Shown piece after piece: positions 8,349 through 16,808 of a stretch of 26,478 bases of DNA (the first letter of the stretch is position 1; the number at the start of each line of letters is the position of its first letter). This DNA is from an uncultured Alistipes sp. (lineage in GTDB: Bacteria; Bacteroidota; Bacteroidia; Bacteroidales; Rikenellaceae). Where the stretch lies: contig URBJ01000025.1 of the NCBI GenBank assembly GCA_900546005.1, forward strand, positions 1 to 26,478, in the 5' to 3' direction. Both the position numbers and the translations under genes were made by a program. The notes under the pieces were generated by a model that had not been told where the DNA came from, did not search any database, and saw only the letters and a program-made list of their open reading frames with translations.

Positions 8349-9992
8349 TTAATTTAGTGTTTCGACAGGTAATTGGTTATAGGTGAACCCCAAACGGGAA
8401 AGGCCCCGTCGGACGTCGTCGTTTTTCATAAATGCCCTCCAGAGGGTTCCGCGACGATGGTTTTCGATCATGATAAGGATCGGGCCCTGATCGATCGCCA
8501 GATAGTTGTACGTCGATTTATGCGGATCGGGCATACCGAGGTTGAGTGCATCGTAAAAACCCATAATCCCGAAAGAGATCGGTCCCAGATTGCGGTAGAG
8601 GTTGCGGAGCACATCCATCGACTCTTGCGGCGTGTAGGGCATTGAGGAGAGAGCTGCGGTCGGGGCGACGGTTCCGAAGTCGTGGCCGATGCCCGGAGAG
8701 TGGGCCATGTATCCCGAAGGCAGGGCATCGCATGCGGTCAGTCCCCAAAAATCGGGACCGTAACCGACCCATCCGTACGGATTGTCGATGCAGTAGGCCC
8801 GATTGATGCGGGTAAAGCGGCAGTTTTGCTCCCAATAGTTTGCATAGAGGTCGCGCAGCCCACGTGGATCGAGGCCCAGATAGGAGTAGTGGACCCAAAA
8901 CAGCGGTCCTCCCATTAGCGCCCGTTTCCCTAAGGGAAGCATCGTCCCGTAAAAGTCCGTTGCACAGAAAAATTCGCCGGCTTTTCGGTTGACCCAGCAC
9001 TGTTCGTAAACCTCCCGATCAATCGGGTAGGTTGGAGAGGCGGCAGCGAGGATGTAGGCGATCAGTGCTTCGTCGTAACCCTGTATCTTGTGGTTCATGG
9101 CGAAGCCGTGCTCCTCGGACCAATGCCAGTAGAGTGCCTTCTCGCCTTGTGTGTAGAAGCTCCATTCGACTCCGTGCCACAGGGTGTCGATACGTGCACG
9201 CAGCGTCTTCTCCTGCTCCGTTTCCCGATCGAAATAGCCTTGAGCTGTCAGCAATCCCTGAATCAAAAAGGCGGTTTCGACGAGATCTCCCCCGTTGTCG
9301 TGTTCACTGAACGGGTAGGCCGTGTTCGTGTGTGTGTCGTACCAGTGGGCCCAGACCCCATGGAAACGGGGAAGTCGTTCCAACGATCCGACAATACGTT
9401 CGAGCCGGGTCAATACCTCTTCGCGTGTAACGAAACCGTTCTCGATGCCGGCGATCAGTCCCATGACACCGAACCCCGAACCGCCGATCGTGATGCAGCT
9501 TTCGCGGCTGTCGTTCGAACGCTCGAAAGCCAATCCCGTGAGCGGGTCGGCAAACTCCCAGAAGTAGCGGAACGTGTATCGTTGTACCATCTCCTGAAGC
9601 TGGTCGTCCGTAAACCGTTGTACCGAAGCCGATACGTCGGGAGTCGTGTAAAGCGCCTTCCCTGACGGGTCTAACGCTACGACTCGATATGTGTAGGTCG
9701 TGTCGGTGGTTTCGATAAAATCGAGGTAATAGGTCCGGGTTGTGGTTCCGCGCAGGATCGTATCGCGTGAAGTCCCGAGTCGGTAAACCGCATAGCGGTC
9801 GGCATTGGAGACGGGACGCCATCTCAGCTCTACGTGCGAATCGTAGCCGGTCGCTTCGATCGGACCCGATGAGCAGAAGAGCGTGTCCAGCATACTTTGG
9901 TTCGACGGTTGTGCGGAAACCGTACGGGGCAATCCTCCCGATATGTGCAGCGACAGGAACAAAAGCAGGAAAGAGAGCGTTGTCGTTTTCAT
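8349..9992 (-). CDS. GH144/glycoamylase-like secreted glycoside hydrolase
   Basis: A 547-residue protein with a signal peptide (about residues 1-27) and a fibronectin-III-like domain at about 44-120. The C-terminal (alpha/alpha)6-type glycoamylase domain (PF10091) starts near 130. Family signatures are YTFRYFWEFADP (139-150), ERSN (157-160), IGGSGFGVMGLIAGIE (169-184), HGVWAHWYD (211-219) and DNGGDLVETAFLIQGLL (232-248). The best-characterised enzymes with this domain are endo-beta-1,2-glucanases of family GH144, first described from Chitinophaga. The GH144 call here is by motif resemblance, and the acidic catalytic residues were not individually verified. The start codon lies one base past the susD stop, which indicates tight translational coupling. 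With the downstream GH3 enzyme it forms an endo/exo pair. Other beta-glucan specificities cannot be excluded. Confidence 0.85.
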   Translation of the reverse strand: MKTTTLSFLLLFLSLHISGGLPRTVSAQPSNQSMLDTLFCSSGPIEATGYDSHVELRWRPVSNADRYAVYRLGTSRDTILRGTTTRTYYLDFIETTDTTYTYRVVALDPSGKALYTTPDVSASVQRFTDDQLQEMVQRYTFRYFWEFADPLTGLAFERSNDSRESCITIGGSGFGVMGLIAGIENGFVTREEVLTRLERIVGSLERLPRFHGVWAHWYDTHTNTAYPFSEHDNGGDLVETAFLIQGLLTAQGYFDRETEQEKTLRARIDTLWHGVEWSFYTQGEKALYWHWSEEHGFAMNHKIQGYDEALIAYILAAASPTYPIDREVYEQCWVNRKAGEFFCATDFYGTMLPLGKRALMGGPLFWVHYSYLGLDPRGLRDLYANYWEQNCRFTRINRAYCIDNPYGWVGYGPDFWGLTACDALPSGYMAHSPGIGHDFGTVAPTAALSSMPYTPQESMDVLRNLYRNLGPISFGIMGFYDALNLGMPDPHKSTYNYLAIDQGPILIMIENHRRGTLWRAFMKNDDVRRGLSRLGFTYNQLPVETLN

Positions 9993-9993
9993 C

Positions 9994-11631
9994 TTAATAG
10001 CCGTTGTTCTGTTCGAGGTTGTTCATTAGCAGAATCTGTTCGTTCGGAATAGGCAGCACATAGTTTTTCGGGGTTTCGACAGGAGAGGTTGTCGGTAGCG
10101 GAAGGAACGTGGATTCCGATGCGATACCCAGCTCTTTCATCAATTCGAGACCTGCCTGCTCGGACTGGATCTTGGCCCAAACCCTTGCTGCAAAATACCC
10201 CGGGCGAATCTTATCGATTCGCACCAGATCGAAGTAACGGTCCCGTTCCATCGACAGCTCGATCCGTTTCTCTTCCCAGATGTTTTCGAGCGTTGCCTCT
10301 TTTTCTCCGAGTCCGGCCCGAGCCCTTACCGCGTTGTACCACTCCGAAGCCTTCGCATCGCCGCATTGTACAGCCGCTTCGGCTCCGATCAGCAATACCT
10401 CTGCCCAACGCATCAGCCGGATGTTTCCTCCGTAGTTTTCATTGCCTCCCGTGACCGGACGCGGTTGGTACCCCTTTCGGGTAAAACGGTTCGGAAATCC
10501 GTTCGAGGCCGATGCGGGATCATCGGCAATGTACGATCCGACGATCGTGGTACCGTCGATGACCGACGGGGTCTGCTCCATGCCGCTGAAGGCCGTGGTC
10601 CGTCCGTAGATGATGTCGTTCTCTTTGCGGTTGTCGCCCGGCTCGTAGGATTGGACCAGATTGAGCGACGGGGCGACAAATCCCCAACCCCAGTTCGGAT
10701 CGCTCCGGACACCGACCACCTGCCAACCCTGATAGGCACCGTCCGATGTCATGAAACTGGCGGCTCCGATCTCGAACACCGATTCTGATCCGTATTCTCC
10801 TAATTTCGAAAATAGGATGGATAGCGGTTCCAGTCCGTAGCCGTCGTCAGAAAGTTCCATCTCCTTGACGATCGATACGATCCGGGTATAGTATTCATTG
10901 GCCCGTTCCGGTTCGTCGGCGGCCCGATAGAGCAGCACCTTGGCCATCAACCCCATAGCCGAACCCCAGTGGGCCCGACCGTACCATGAAGTGGGGTACC
11001 ATTGGCTGGCCTCCTCTTTATCGGGCATCAGCAGTCCGGCTTCCAGATCGGCCATGATCGAGTCGTAAAGCGTTGTGCGGTCGGAGATCGCAATGTCGGC
11101 CATCTCGGCCCCGGTGAGGGTTTCGAGAGGGACGATCGGACCCTTCCCCCAATGTTTCAACACGGAGAAGTAGAACCATGCCCGATTGAACCGGGCCTCG
11201 CCTTCGAGAATCTCCTTCTGGCGGGGATCGATGCCGTCGAATTCACGGATGGCTTTCAGTGCGGTGTTGGCCCGTCCGATTCCGGTGTAGGCATTGTTCC
11301 ACAGCCAGTTCAGAAAATCGGAACCGCCGTTGAGGCCCGACATGTTTTGGAACTGATTGACTCCGTTATTGAAAATCGTGCCGCCGCCGTCGGACAGGGA
11401 ACTGCCCCGCAGTGCATTATCCGAACATAAGTCACCTATCCACGAACCGATGGTCTCCCATGCGCTTCCTTCGCGATAGGTCGTATAGATGCTGTTGGTC
11501 AGACTGCTGTTTTCCAAGAAATCGTTTTCTGTCATTTGACCCTGAGCCGGCTGGTCGAGGAATTCATCCATGCAGGAGGTCGACAACGAAAGCGGCAGAC
11601 AGAACAGCAAATAAATTGTAAATTTTTTCAT
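9994..11631 (-). CDS. SusD-family outer-membrane glycan-binding lipoprotein
   Basis: A 545-residue surface lipoprotein of the SusD/RagB family. It caps the SusC channel and binds the glycan outside the cell. The signal peptide ends with LSLSTSC (lipidated Cys20), followed by the typical MDEFLDQPAQG. Family landmarks include the FLENSSLTNSIYTTYREGS tetratricopeptide-like start and EGEARFNRAWFYFSVLKHWG. The conserved C-terminal portion contains LMRWAEVLLIGAEA and ERDRYFDLVRI. Length is normal and no internal break was found. The start is 15 bases after the susC stop. The ligand is not predictable from sequence; by context it is a beta-glucan. Confidence 0.95.
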   Translation of the reverse strand: MKKFTIYLLFCLPLSLSTSCMDEFLDQPAQGQMTENDFLENSSLTNSIYTTYREGSAWETIGSWIGDLCSDNALRGSSLSDGGGTIFNNGVNQFQNMSGLNGGSDFLNWLWNNAYTGIGRANTALKAIREFDGIDPRQKEILEGEARFNRAWFYFSVLKHWGKGPIVPLETLTGAEMADIAISDRTTLYDSIMADLEAGLLMPDKEEASQWYPTSWYGRAHWGSAMGLMAKVLLYRAADEPERANEYYTRIVSIVKEMELSDDGYGLEPLSILFSKLGEYGSESVFEIGAASFMTSDGAYQGWQVVGVRSDPNWGWGFVAPSLNLVQSYEPGDNRKENDIIYGRTTAFSGMEQTPSVIDGTTIVGSYIADDPASASNGFPNRFTRKGYQPRPVTGGNENYGGNIRLMRWAEVLLIGAEAAVQCGDAKASEWYNAVRARAGLGEKEATLENIWEEKRIELSMERDRYFDLVRIDKIRPGYFAARVWAKIQSEQAGLELMKELGIASESTFLPLPTTSPVETPKNYVLPIPNEQILLMNNLEQNNGY

Positions 11632-11646
11632 AGTTCGTGAAGGGTG

Positions 11647-14600
11647 TTAAATTCCTATGTTGATACCGAATGAGAATGTGCGGGAAGGGGGATAGACCGC
11701 ATCGAAGCTGTCGATGCCGGCAGCGTTGGGTGCGCCTCCGATCTCGGGAGAGTAGGCCGTTGCCCGCGTGACAGTCCAAAGGTTGTGGATCGAGAAGTAG
11801 ACCTTCAACGTACGCATCTTCATCTTTTCGACGATCCGTCGTGGAAAGGAGTAGCTCAGCGTGAAATTGCGGATCTTAAAATAGCTGGCATCCTCGAGGT
11901 AGTATTCGCTGTACTGGTTGTTGGAGCCCGGACCGTCTAACAGCACCCGTGTGGTTGAGTTGGTCGAGCCCGGTCCGGTCCACGAATTGAGGTAGTCCGT
12001 GGTTACGTTATAGGGTGAAGTTCCCAAAGTCTGTCGTCGGGTACTGTATATTTTACCGCCGAGAGCTGAATAAAGATCCGTCTCAAGGCCGATCCCTTTG
12101 TATTCGAACCGCAGATTCAGACCGAGTGTGACTTTCGGCAGATAGCTCCCCATGTAGATCCTGTCGTCCTTGTCGATCACGCCGTCGTCGTTTTGGTCTT
12201 TGTATCGCAGATCGCCGGGGGTGGCTCCGCTGATCGATGCCGATTCGGCAATTTCATCCCAATCCTGATAGATGCCTTCGACTGCATAGCCCCAGAATCC
12301 GCCGATCGGATAACCTACCAATGTCACGTTGGCTCCGTTTTCAAGAGGGGGAACATCCTGATTGACCGAAGTAACACGGTTCTTTAGTGTGGTTCCGATC
12401 AGCGAAATGTCATACGAAAAATCTTGCCGGTTTTCGCGCCATCCGAGATTGAACTCGATTCCCGTGTTGCGGACCTTCGCGATGTTCGAGAGCGGAGAGT
12501 AGCTCGTTCCGCTGATTCCGGGCAGCGTAATGTTGGTCAGCACGCCCGACGTCGTTTTTGCGTAGTAATCAAACTCGAAAGAGAGGCGTCCGTTCAGGGC
12601 CAGAAAATCGAGACCCAAGTCAAGTTGTCGGGCCTCCTCCCAACGCAATCCGTAATCGATCACCATGTCGAGCACCTCGGAAGTGGTCACTTCGGAGGGG
12701 TTCTTCCCGAAAACGCCGTAGACCGTATTGACGTATGCGGTCTGGATGTTGTTCGGAATACCCGCATCAGAACCTACAATACCGTAACTGGCCCGGAGTT
12801 TCATCTGGTTGAGCCAGTTGATGTTTTTCATCCAGCTCTCCTCGTGCATGGCCCATCCTACGCCTATGGCGGGGAATGTGCCGTAGCGTCCGTTTATCGG
12901 GAATCGGGACGAAGCATCCGTACGGACAGTTGCAGTGATCAGGTAGCGGTCGTCGTAGTTGTAGTTGATTCGGGCCAGATAGGAGAGATAGGTGAAAACG
13001 GCTCCTCCGGTCGTCCCGGTCAGTGTCGAGGCTTCGCCCAAACCCGTGTACCACAAGTTGCGGTTTTTCCATGCGGTGGCAGGCATCCCCTTGATGTTTT
13101 GGCTCTGGTTTTGGGACGAGCTCTTTTGGAATGTGATGCCGGCCAAGGCACTGAAGGAGTGTTTCCCCTTTTCAAATGAATAAGAGAGCGTGTTTTCGCT
13201 GAGCCAGTCGAACTGGCGGCTCTGGTTGACGTTCAGCTCGTTGTCCGTTCGACGCTGGTCGATGTTCACTTCGTAGGCCGGCAGAAAACTTTTTCCTTCG
13301 GAGTTGGAGCTGTTCATCGAGAACGAGGACTGGAAGACGAGGTTCTTGACAAACTCCAGCTTGATGAAGAAGTTAGCCAGCGTTTTGTAGTAATTCGTGT
13401 AGTTCTCGCTGTCGTAGTAGAGCATGGCGACGGGGTTGCCCGATTTGCCGATCTCGTCCACTGGACCGAAAAACTTCGACGGATCGTCCGGATCGGTCAC
13501 CGGAGCTGTCGGCAGGGCCCGCAGGGCACTTGCCAATGTCACACCCTGACTGTTGCGCCGTTCGTAGATGTAGGAGATGTTGCTCCCTATGGTGGCCCAG
13601 CGGGTCAGTTCATAGGTGTTCGATAATTTGACGTTTGCCCGTTCATATCCCGAATTCTTGATGATTCCTTCCTGATTGAAATAGCCGCCCGAGAGTCCGT
13701 AGGTCGATTTCTCGCCTCCGCCCACCAGATTGAAATTATAGTTTTGTGTGAGGGCCAGCTGGGTGATCTCCCGTTGCCAGTCGGTCCCTTTCCCTGCTGC
13801 GTCGATCTGATCCGGTGTGTACGGGAGGGGGGTGGAGGTTCCGTTGATGGCGTTTTGGGCCATGACGTTTCGGTTTTTCAGGTATAAGTATTCGCTCGCA
13901 TTGGCGTAATCCAAATACCGCGACATCTCCGATACGCTGACGTTTGCTTCGACGTTCAAGGTGACGGGTTGGTTTTTTCGGCCCTGTTTGGTCGTGATGA
14001 TGATCACGCCGTTGGCTCCCCGCGATCCGTAGATGGCCGTGGCAGATGCGTCTTTTAACACCTCGAGCGATTCGATCTCGTTGGGGTTCAGAAAGGCGAT
14101 GTCGTCCATGATCAGTCCGTCGACAACGTAGCAAGGGTTCGAATTGGTGAAAGAGCTGAGACCCCGTACGCGAATCTGAGGTGCACCGCCCGGAGAGCTG
14201 TTCTGAACCACCTCCACGCTCGCTACTTTTCCTTGCAGTCCCTGCAGCGGATTGGCGGCTGCAACGGTGGTGTTCAGTTCGGAACCCTTGACCGACGAGA
14301 TGGAACCCGTAATGTCGCGTTTGCGTTGTACGCCGTAACCGACTACTACGGCAGCGTCCAGATCGGTCGTGACGACAGTCAGCGTAACGTTTAGCGGAGA
14401 GCGACCCGTGTAGGGAATTTCACGGGTTTGATATCCGATGTAGGAGAATACCAGTGTGTCGCCCGGCTGGGCCGATAGCGTGTATCGTCCATCCTCTCCG
14501 GTGTAGCTTCCCCGGGTATACTCCCCCTTGATCGTAACCGAAACACCGATCAACGGAGGACCGTCGGATCCGGTTACTCGTCCGGTAACCTTGTCCGCAG

Positions 14601-14691
14601 GGGTCTGCCCCAAGAGCGGATGCAGACCGAACAGCATGAGACACAATGCACATGCCGTGACTTTTTGGGTGAAAAAGTAACGTATTTTCAT
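11647..14691 (-). CDS. SusC-family TonB-dependent outer-membrane transporter
   Basis: A 1014-residue TonB-dependent receptor that imports oligosaccharides using energy from TonB-ExbBD. A signal peptide (MKIRYFFTQK start, hydrophobic core, LGQ end) is followed by a carboxypeptidase-regulatory-like beta-sandwich (GRVTGSDGPPLIGVSV). The segment DAAVVVGYGVQRKRDITGS is typical of the SusC TonB-box/plug junction. The plug has LQGKVASVEVVQNSSPGGA and EVLKDASATAIYGSRGA. The 22-strand barrel ends in RTFSFGINIGI. An in-frame ATG at 14754 exists but adds 21 residues before the signal peptide, so 14691 is preferred. It is the first gene of the locus; its promoter must lie in the 163-base divergent gap. 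Confidence 0.95.
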   Translation of the reverse strand: MKIRYFFTQKVTACALCLMLFGLHPLLGQTPADKVTGRVTGSDGPPLIGVSVTIKGEYTRGSYTGEDGRYTLSAQPGDTLVFSYIGYQTREIPYTGRSPLNVTLTVVTTDLDAAVVVGYGVQRKRDITGSISSVKGSELNTTVAAANPLQGLQGKVASVEVVQNSSPGGAPQIRVRGLSSFTNSNPCYVVDGLIMDDIAFLNPNEIESLEVLKDASATAIYGSRGANGVIIITTKQGRKNQPVTLNVEANVSVSEMSRYLDYANASEYLYLKNRNVMAQNAINGTSTPLPYTPDQIDAAGKGTDWQREITQLALTQNYNFNLVGGGEKSTYGLSGGYFNQEGIIKNSGYERANVKLSNTYELTRWATIGSNISYIYERRNSQGVTLASALRALPTAPVTDPDDPSKFFGPVDEIGKSGNPVAMLYYDSENYTNYYKTLANFFIKLEFVKNLVFQSSFSMNSSNSEGKSFLPAYEVNIDQRRTDNELNVNQSRQFDWLSENTLSYSFEKGKHSFSALAGITFQKSSSQNQSQNIKGMPATAWKNRNLWYTGLGEASTLTGTTGGAVFTYLSYLARINYNYDDRYLITATVRTDASSRFPINGRYGTFPAIGVGWAMHEESWMKNINWLNQMKLRASYGIVGSDAGIPNNIQTAYVNTVYGVFGKNPSEVTTSEVLDMVIDYGLRWEEARQLDLGLDFLALNGRLSFEFDYYAKTTSGVLTNITLPGISGTSYSPLSNIAKVRNTGIEFNLGWRENRQDFSYDISLIGTTLKNRVTSVNQDVPPLENGANVTLVGYPIGGFWGYAVEGIYQDWDEIAESASISGATPGDLRYKDQNDDGVIDKDDRIYMGSYLPKVTLGLNLRFEYKGIGLETDLYSALGGKIYSTRRQTLGTSPYNVTTDYLNSWTGPGSTNSTTRVLLDGPGSNNQYSEYYLEDASYFKIRNFTLSYSFPRRIVEKMKMRTLKVYFSIHNLWTVTRATAYSPEIGGAPNAAGIDSFDAVYPPSRTFSFGINIGI

Positions 14692-14738
14692 AAGCTGAAA
14701 AATTAATCGATTGCGGTTGTTTCGGTTGATTGACAGCG

Positions 14739-14746
14739 CAAAGCGA
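14739..14746 (-). promoter_or_regulatory. Possible -7 element of the susC operon promoter
   Basis: On the minus strand this reads TCGCTTTG, seven of eight positions of TAnnTTTG. It would start transcription near 14735, 44 bases before the susC ATG. No TTG/TTTG -33 box lies at the expected distance, which would fit an activator- or alternative-sigma-dependent promoter. Weak call. Confidence 0.3.
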
Positions 14747-14755
14747 ATGCCCAAG

Positions 14756-14765
14756 CCTCCGGAGG
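14756..14765. repeat. Perfect palindrome CCTCCGGAGG in the divergent promoter region
   Basis: A ten-base GC-rich palindrome stands out in an otherwise AT-rich intergenic segment between susC and the + strand phosphoesterase gene. It lies about 20-30 bases upstream of the projected susC start and about 55 bases upstream of the projected start on the other strand. It could be a regulator-binding site; no protein is identified. Confidence 0.35.
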
Positions 14766-14809
14766 GCGTAATTTTTGCCCGAAAAAAGGATATTCCGGTT
14801 GAAATCCGT

Positions 14810-14817
14810 TATTTTTG
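14810..14817 (+). promoter_or_regulatory. -7 element upstream of the metallophosphoesterase gene
   Basis: TATTTTTG fits TAnnTTTG exactly and would start transcription near 14821, 34 bases before the ATG. No good TTG -33 box is found 19-21 bases upstream. A GGAG sequence just before the ATG at 14855 could act as a Shine-Dalgarno site, which is uncommon in this phylum. Confidence 0.45.
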
Positions 14818-14854
14818 TGGGAGTGTAAATTTTTAAAAAAAAAAGTGTGGAGCT

Positions 14855-16702
14855 ATGAGAAAAGTGTGGCTTTTTGTCGTGGGGCTGTTGCTGTGTGTGA
14901 CTACGGTTGTGTCGGGAAAGGATTTCCGGTTTGCCCTGATTAGTGATTTGCATGTTTCACCGGGATCGATCGGTGCGAAAGACCTTCAACTGGCCGTGGA
15001 TCAAATCAATGCAACTCCCGGACTCGATTTCGTCATCGTGTCGGGCGATGTGACCGAACATGGAGATCGAGCCTCGTTGGAACTGGTGAAAGAGATCCTT
15101 TCCGCATTGACCCTGCCTACGTATATTACCTCCGGAAACCACGAAACCAAGTGGAGCGAATCGGGGGCTACCGATTTCGATCGGGTGTTCGGTGCGGATC
15201 GGTTCCGTTTCGAATATGGAGGTTTCCTGTTTCTCGGGTTCAATACAGGACCGGTGATTCGAATGATGGAGGGGCACGTTGCTCCGCAAGATATCAGCTG
15301 GCTGAAGGAGGAGTTGGACGCCTATGGAACCGAGAAACCGGTCTTTTTAGTGACACACTATCCCATGAAACGGGGAGATGTAGACAACTGGTACACCGTG
15401 ACCGATCTGGTTCGGCATTACAACATCAAAGCCTTTTTGGGCGGACATTACCACTCCAATCAATTGGATGCCTACGACGGCATACCGGCATTTATCTGTC
15501 GTTCGACCCTGCGGGCCAAAGAGCCGGTCGGAGGATACTCTCTGTTCGAGGTGACGGCCGATTCGGTGATTGTCTACGAACAGAAAATCGGAGGAGAACC
15601 CCAACGCTGGGGCGGATATTCGCTCAAAAAGCAGTACTATACGGAGGATGTTTCCGGGTACGATCGTCCGGATTTTTCGATGAATCAGCAGTATGCCGAG
15701 GTGAAGGAGGTGTGGATGACCGAGCTGGGAAATGCGATCTACTCTTCACCCGTATTGGAGAAAAACCGGGTCTATGTCGGAGACGATAAGGGTTTGCTCA
15801 GTTGCGTCCGGTTCAGCGATGGAAAGCTGTTGTGGCAATTTGCCGCCGAAATGCGGATTGTCGGTACACCGGCAGTTGCCGACGGAGTGGTCGTTTTCGG
15901 TTCGGCCGACCACAATATCTACGGTGTGGATGCGAAAAAGGGAAAGCAACTGTGGAAAATAGAGACGTCAGCCGCCGTACTCGGTGCGGTAACCATCTGT
16001 GACGGAACGGCGTATCTCGGAGGAAGCGACGGAAAGTTCTGGGCAATCGATATTCATACCGGAAACAAAGTCTGGACGTTCGATGGAATAAAAGGTTATG
16101 TGGAGACCCGTCCGCTGATCTACGGCGACAAGGTGATCTTCGGGGCATGGGACGAAAACCTTTATGCCCTGAACCGCAAGGATGGTACCTTGTTGTGGGC
16201 ATGGCACGACGGACGACGCGGTATGCTCTATTCGCCTGCAGCGGTGTGGCCCGTAGCTACACAGAATCGGGTCTTTATTGCAGCTCCCGACCGGTTCCTG
16301 TCGTGTATTGATGCAACAAGCGGGAAAACGCTGTGGCGGACGAACGAATCGACGGTTCGTGAAACAGTCGGACTTTCAGAGGACAGCACCCGGGTGTTCA
16401 GTAAAACCATGCGCGACAGTGTTGTGTGCTTCTCGACGGCAGGAGATGCTCCTCATAAGATTTGGGCCACGAATGTCGGTTTCGGGTACGAGATCGCACC
16501 TTCGATGCCGGTCGAAAAGGACGGTATCGTTTTCGGCAGTACGATGAACGGTGTGATCTACGCACTGGAGGCCGATACGGGTAGGCTCCTTTGGCAACAT
16601 AAGGTACATAACTCGTTGATCAGTACGGTTATGCCATTGGATCGGAACCGTTGTCTGTTTACCAGTTCGGCAGGAATTGTCGGCCTGCTCGAGACAAAAT
16701 AG
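14855..16702 (+). CDS. Secreted calcineurin-like metallophosphoesterase fused to a PQQ-type beta-propeller
   Basis: A 615-residue exported protein (signal peptide about residues 1-21). The N-terminal half is a metallophosphoesterase with the full set of metal-ligand motifs: DLH (31-33), GD (64-65), GNHE (94-97), H168 in THYP, and GHYH (197-200). It should bind two divalent metal ions and hydrolyse a phosphate ester or diester. From about residue 285 to the end, seven repeats of the type YALxxxxGxxLW appear, ending in LLWQF, QLWKI, KVWTF, LLWAW, TLWRT, HKIWA and LLWQH. That number suits a closed seven-bladed propeller of the PQQ-like family. Such repeats without quinoprotein active-site residues usually act as binding scaffolds. 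The gene is divergent from the polysaccharide locus. The substrate is unknown; it may or may not belong to the locus. Confidence 0.9.
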   Translation: MRKVWLFVVGLLLCVTTVVSGKDFRFALISDLHVSPGSIGAKDLQLAVDQINATPGLDFVIVSGDVTEHGDRASLELVKEILSALTLPTYITSGNHETKWSESGATDFDRVFGADRFRFEYGGFLFLGFNTGPVIRMMEGHVAPQDISWLKEELDAYGTEKPVFLVTHYPMKRGDVDNWYTVTDLVRHYNIKAFLGGHYHSNQLDAYDGIPAFICRSTLRAKEPVGGYSLFEVTADSVIVYEQKIGGEPQRWGGYSLKKQYYTEDVSGYDRPDFSMNQQYAEVKEVWMTELGNAIYSSPVLEKNRVYVGDDKGLLSCVRFSDGKLLWQFAAEMRIVGTPAVADGVVVFGSADHNIYGVDAKKGKQLWKIETSAAVLGAVTICDGTAYLGGSDGKFWAIDIHTGNKVWTFDGIKGYVETRPLIYGDKVIFGAWDENLYALNRKDGTLLWAWHDGRRGMLYSPAAVWPVATQNRVFIAAPDRFLSCIDATSGKTLWRTNESTVRETVGLSEDSTRVFSKTMRDSVVCFSTAGDAPHKIWATNVGFGYEIAPSMPVEKDGIVFGSTMNGVIYALEADTGRLLWQHKVHNSLISTVMPLDRNRCLFTSSAGIVGLLETK

Positions 16703-16721
16703 GGAATAGTGCCGGCCCCAC

Positions 16722-16752
16722 TTGTTTCAAAATCCAAAAATCGGTACCTTTG
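16722..16752 (+). promoter_or_regulatory. Bacteroidota-type promoter of purF
   Basis: TTG (16722-16724), a 20-base spacer and TACCTTTG (16745-16752) match the consensus. The projected start is near 16756, giving a leader of about 53 bases before the ATG at 16809. This placement rules out the longer reading frame that begins at 16722. Confidence 0.65.
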
Positions 16753-16808
16753 GCGCGACACACTCGCGCGTAAACCGATTGTGGAGGCGTTTTATTGTAA
16801 AAAAAATT

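Noticed and set aside
14692..14754. Upstream extension of susC by 21 codons
   Set aside because: It places extra residues before a complete signal peptide and overlaps the likely promoter region.
16722..16808. Upstream extension of purF by 29 codons
   Set aside because: It covers the promoter and would bury the catalytic cysteine; the ATG at 16809 matches the family start.
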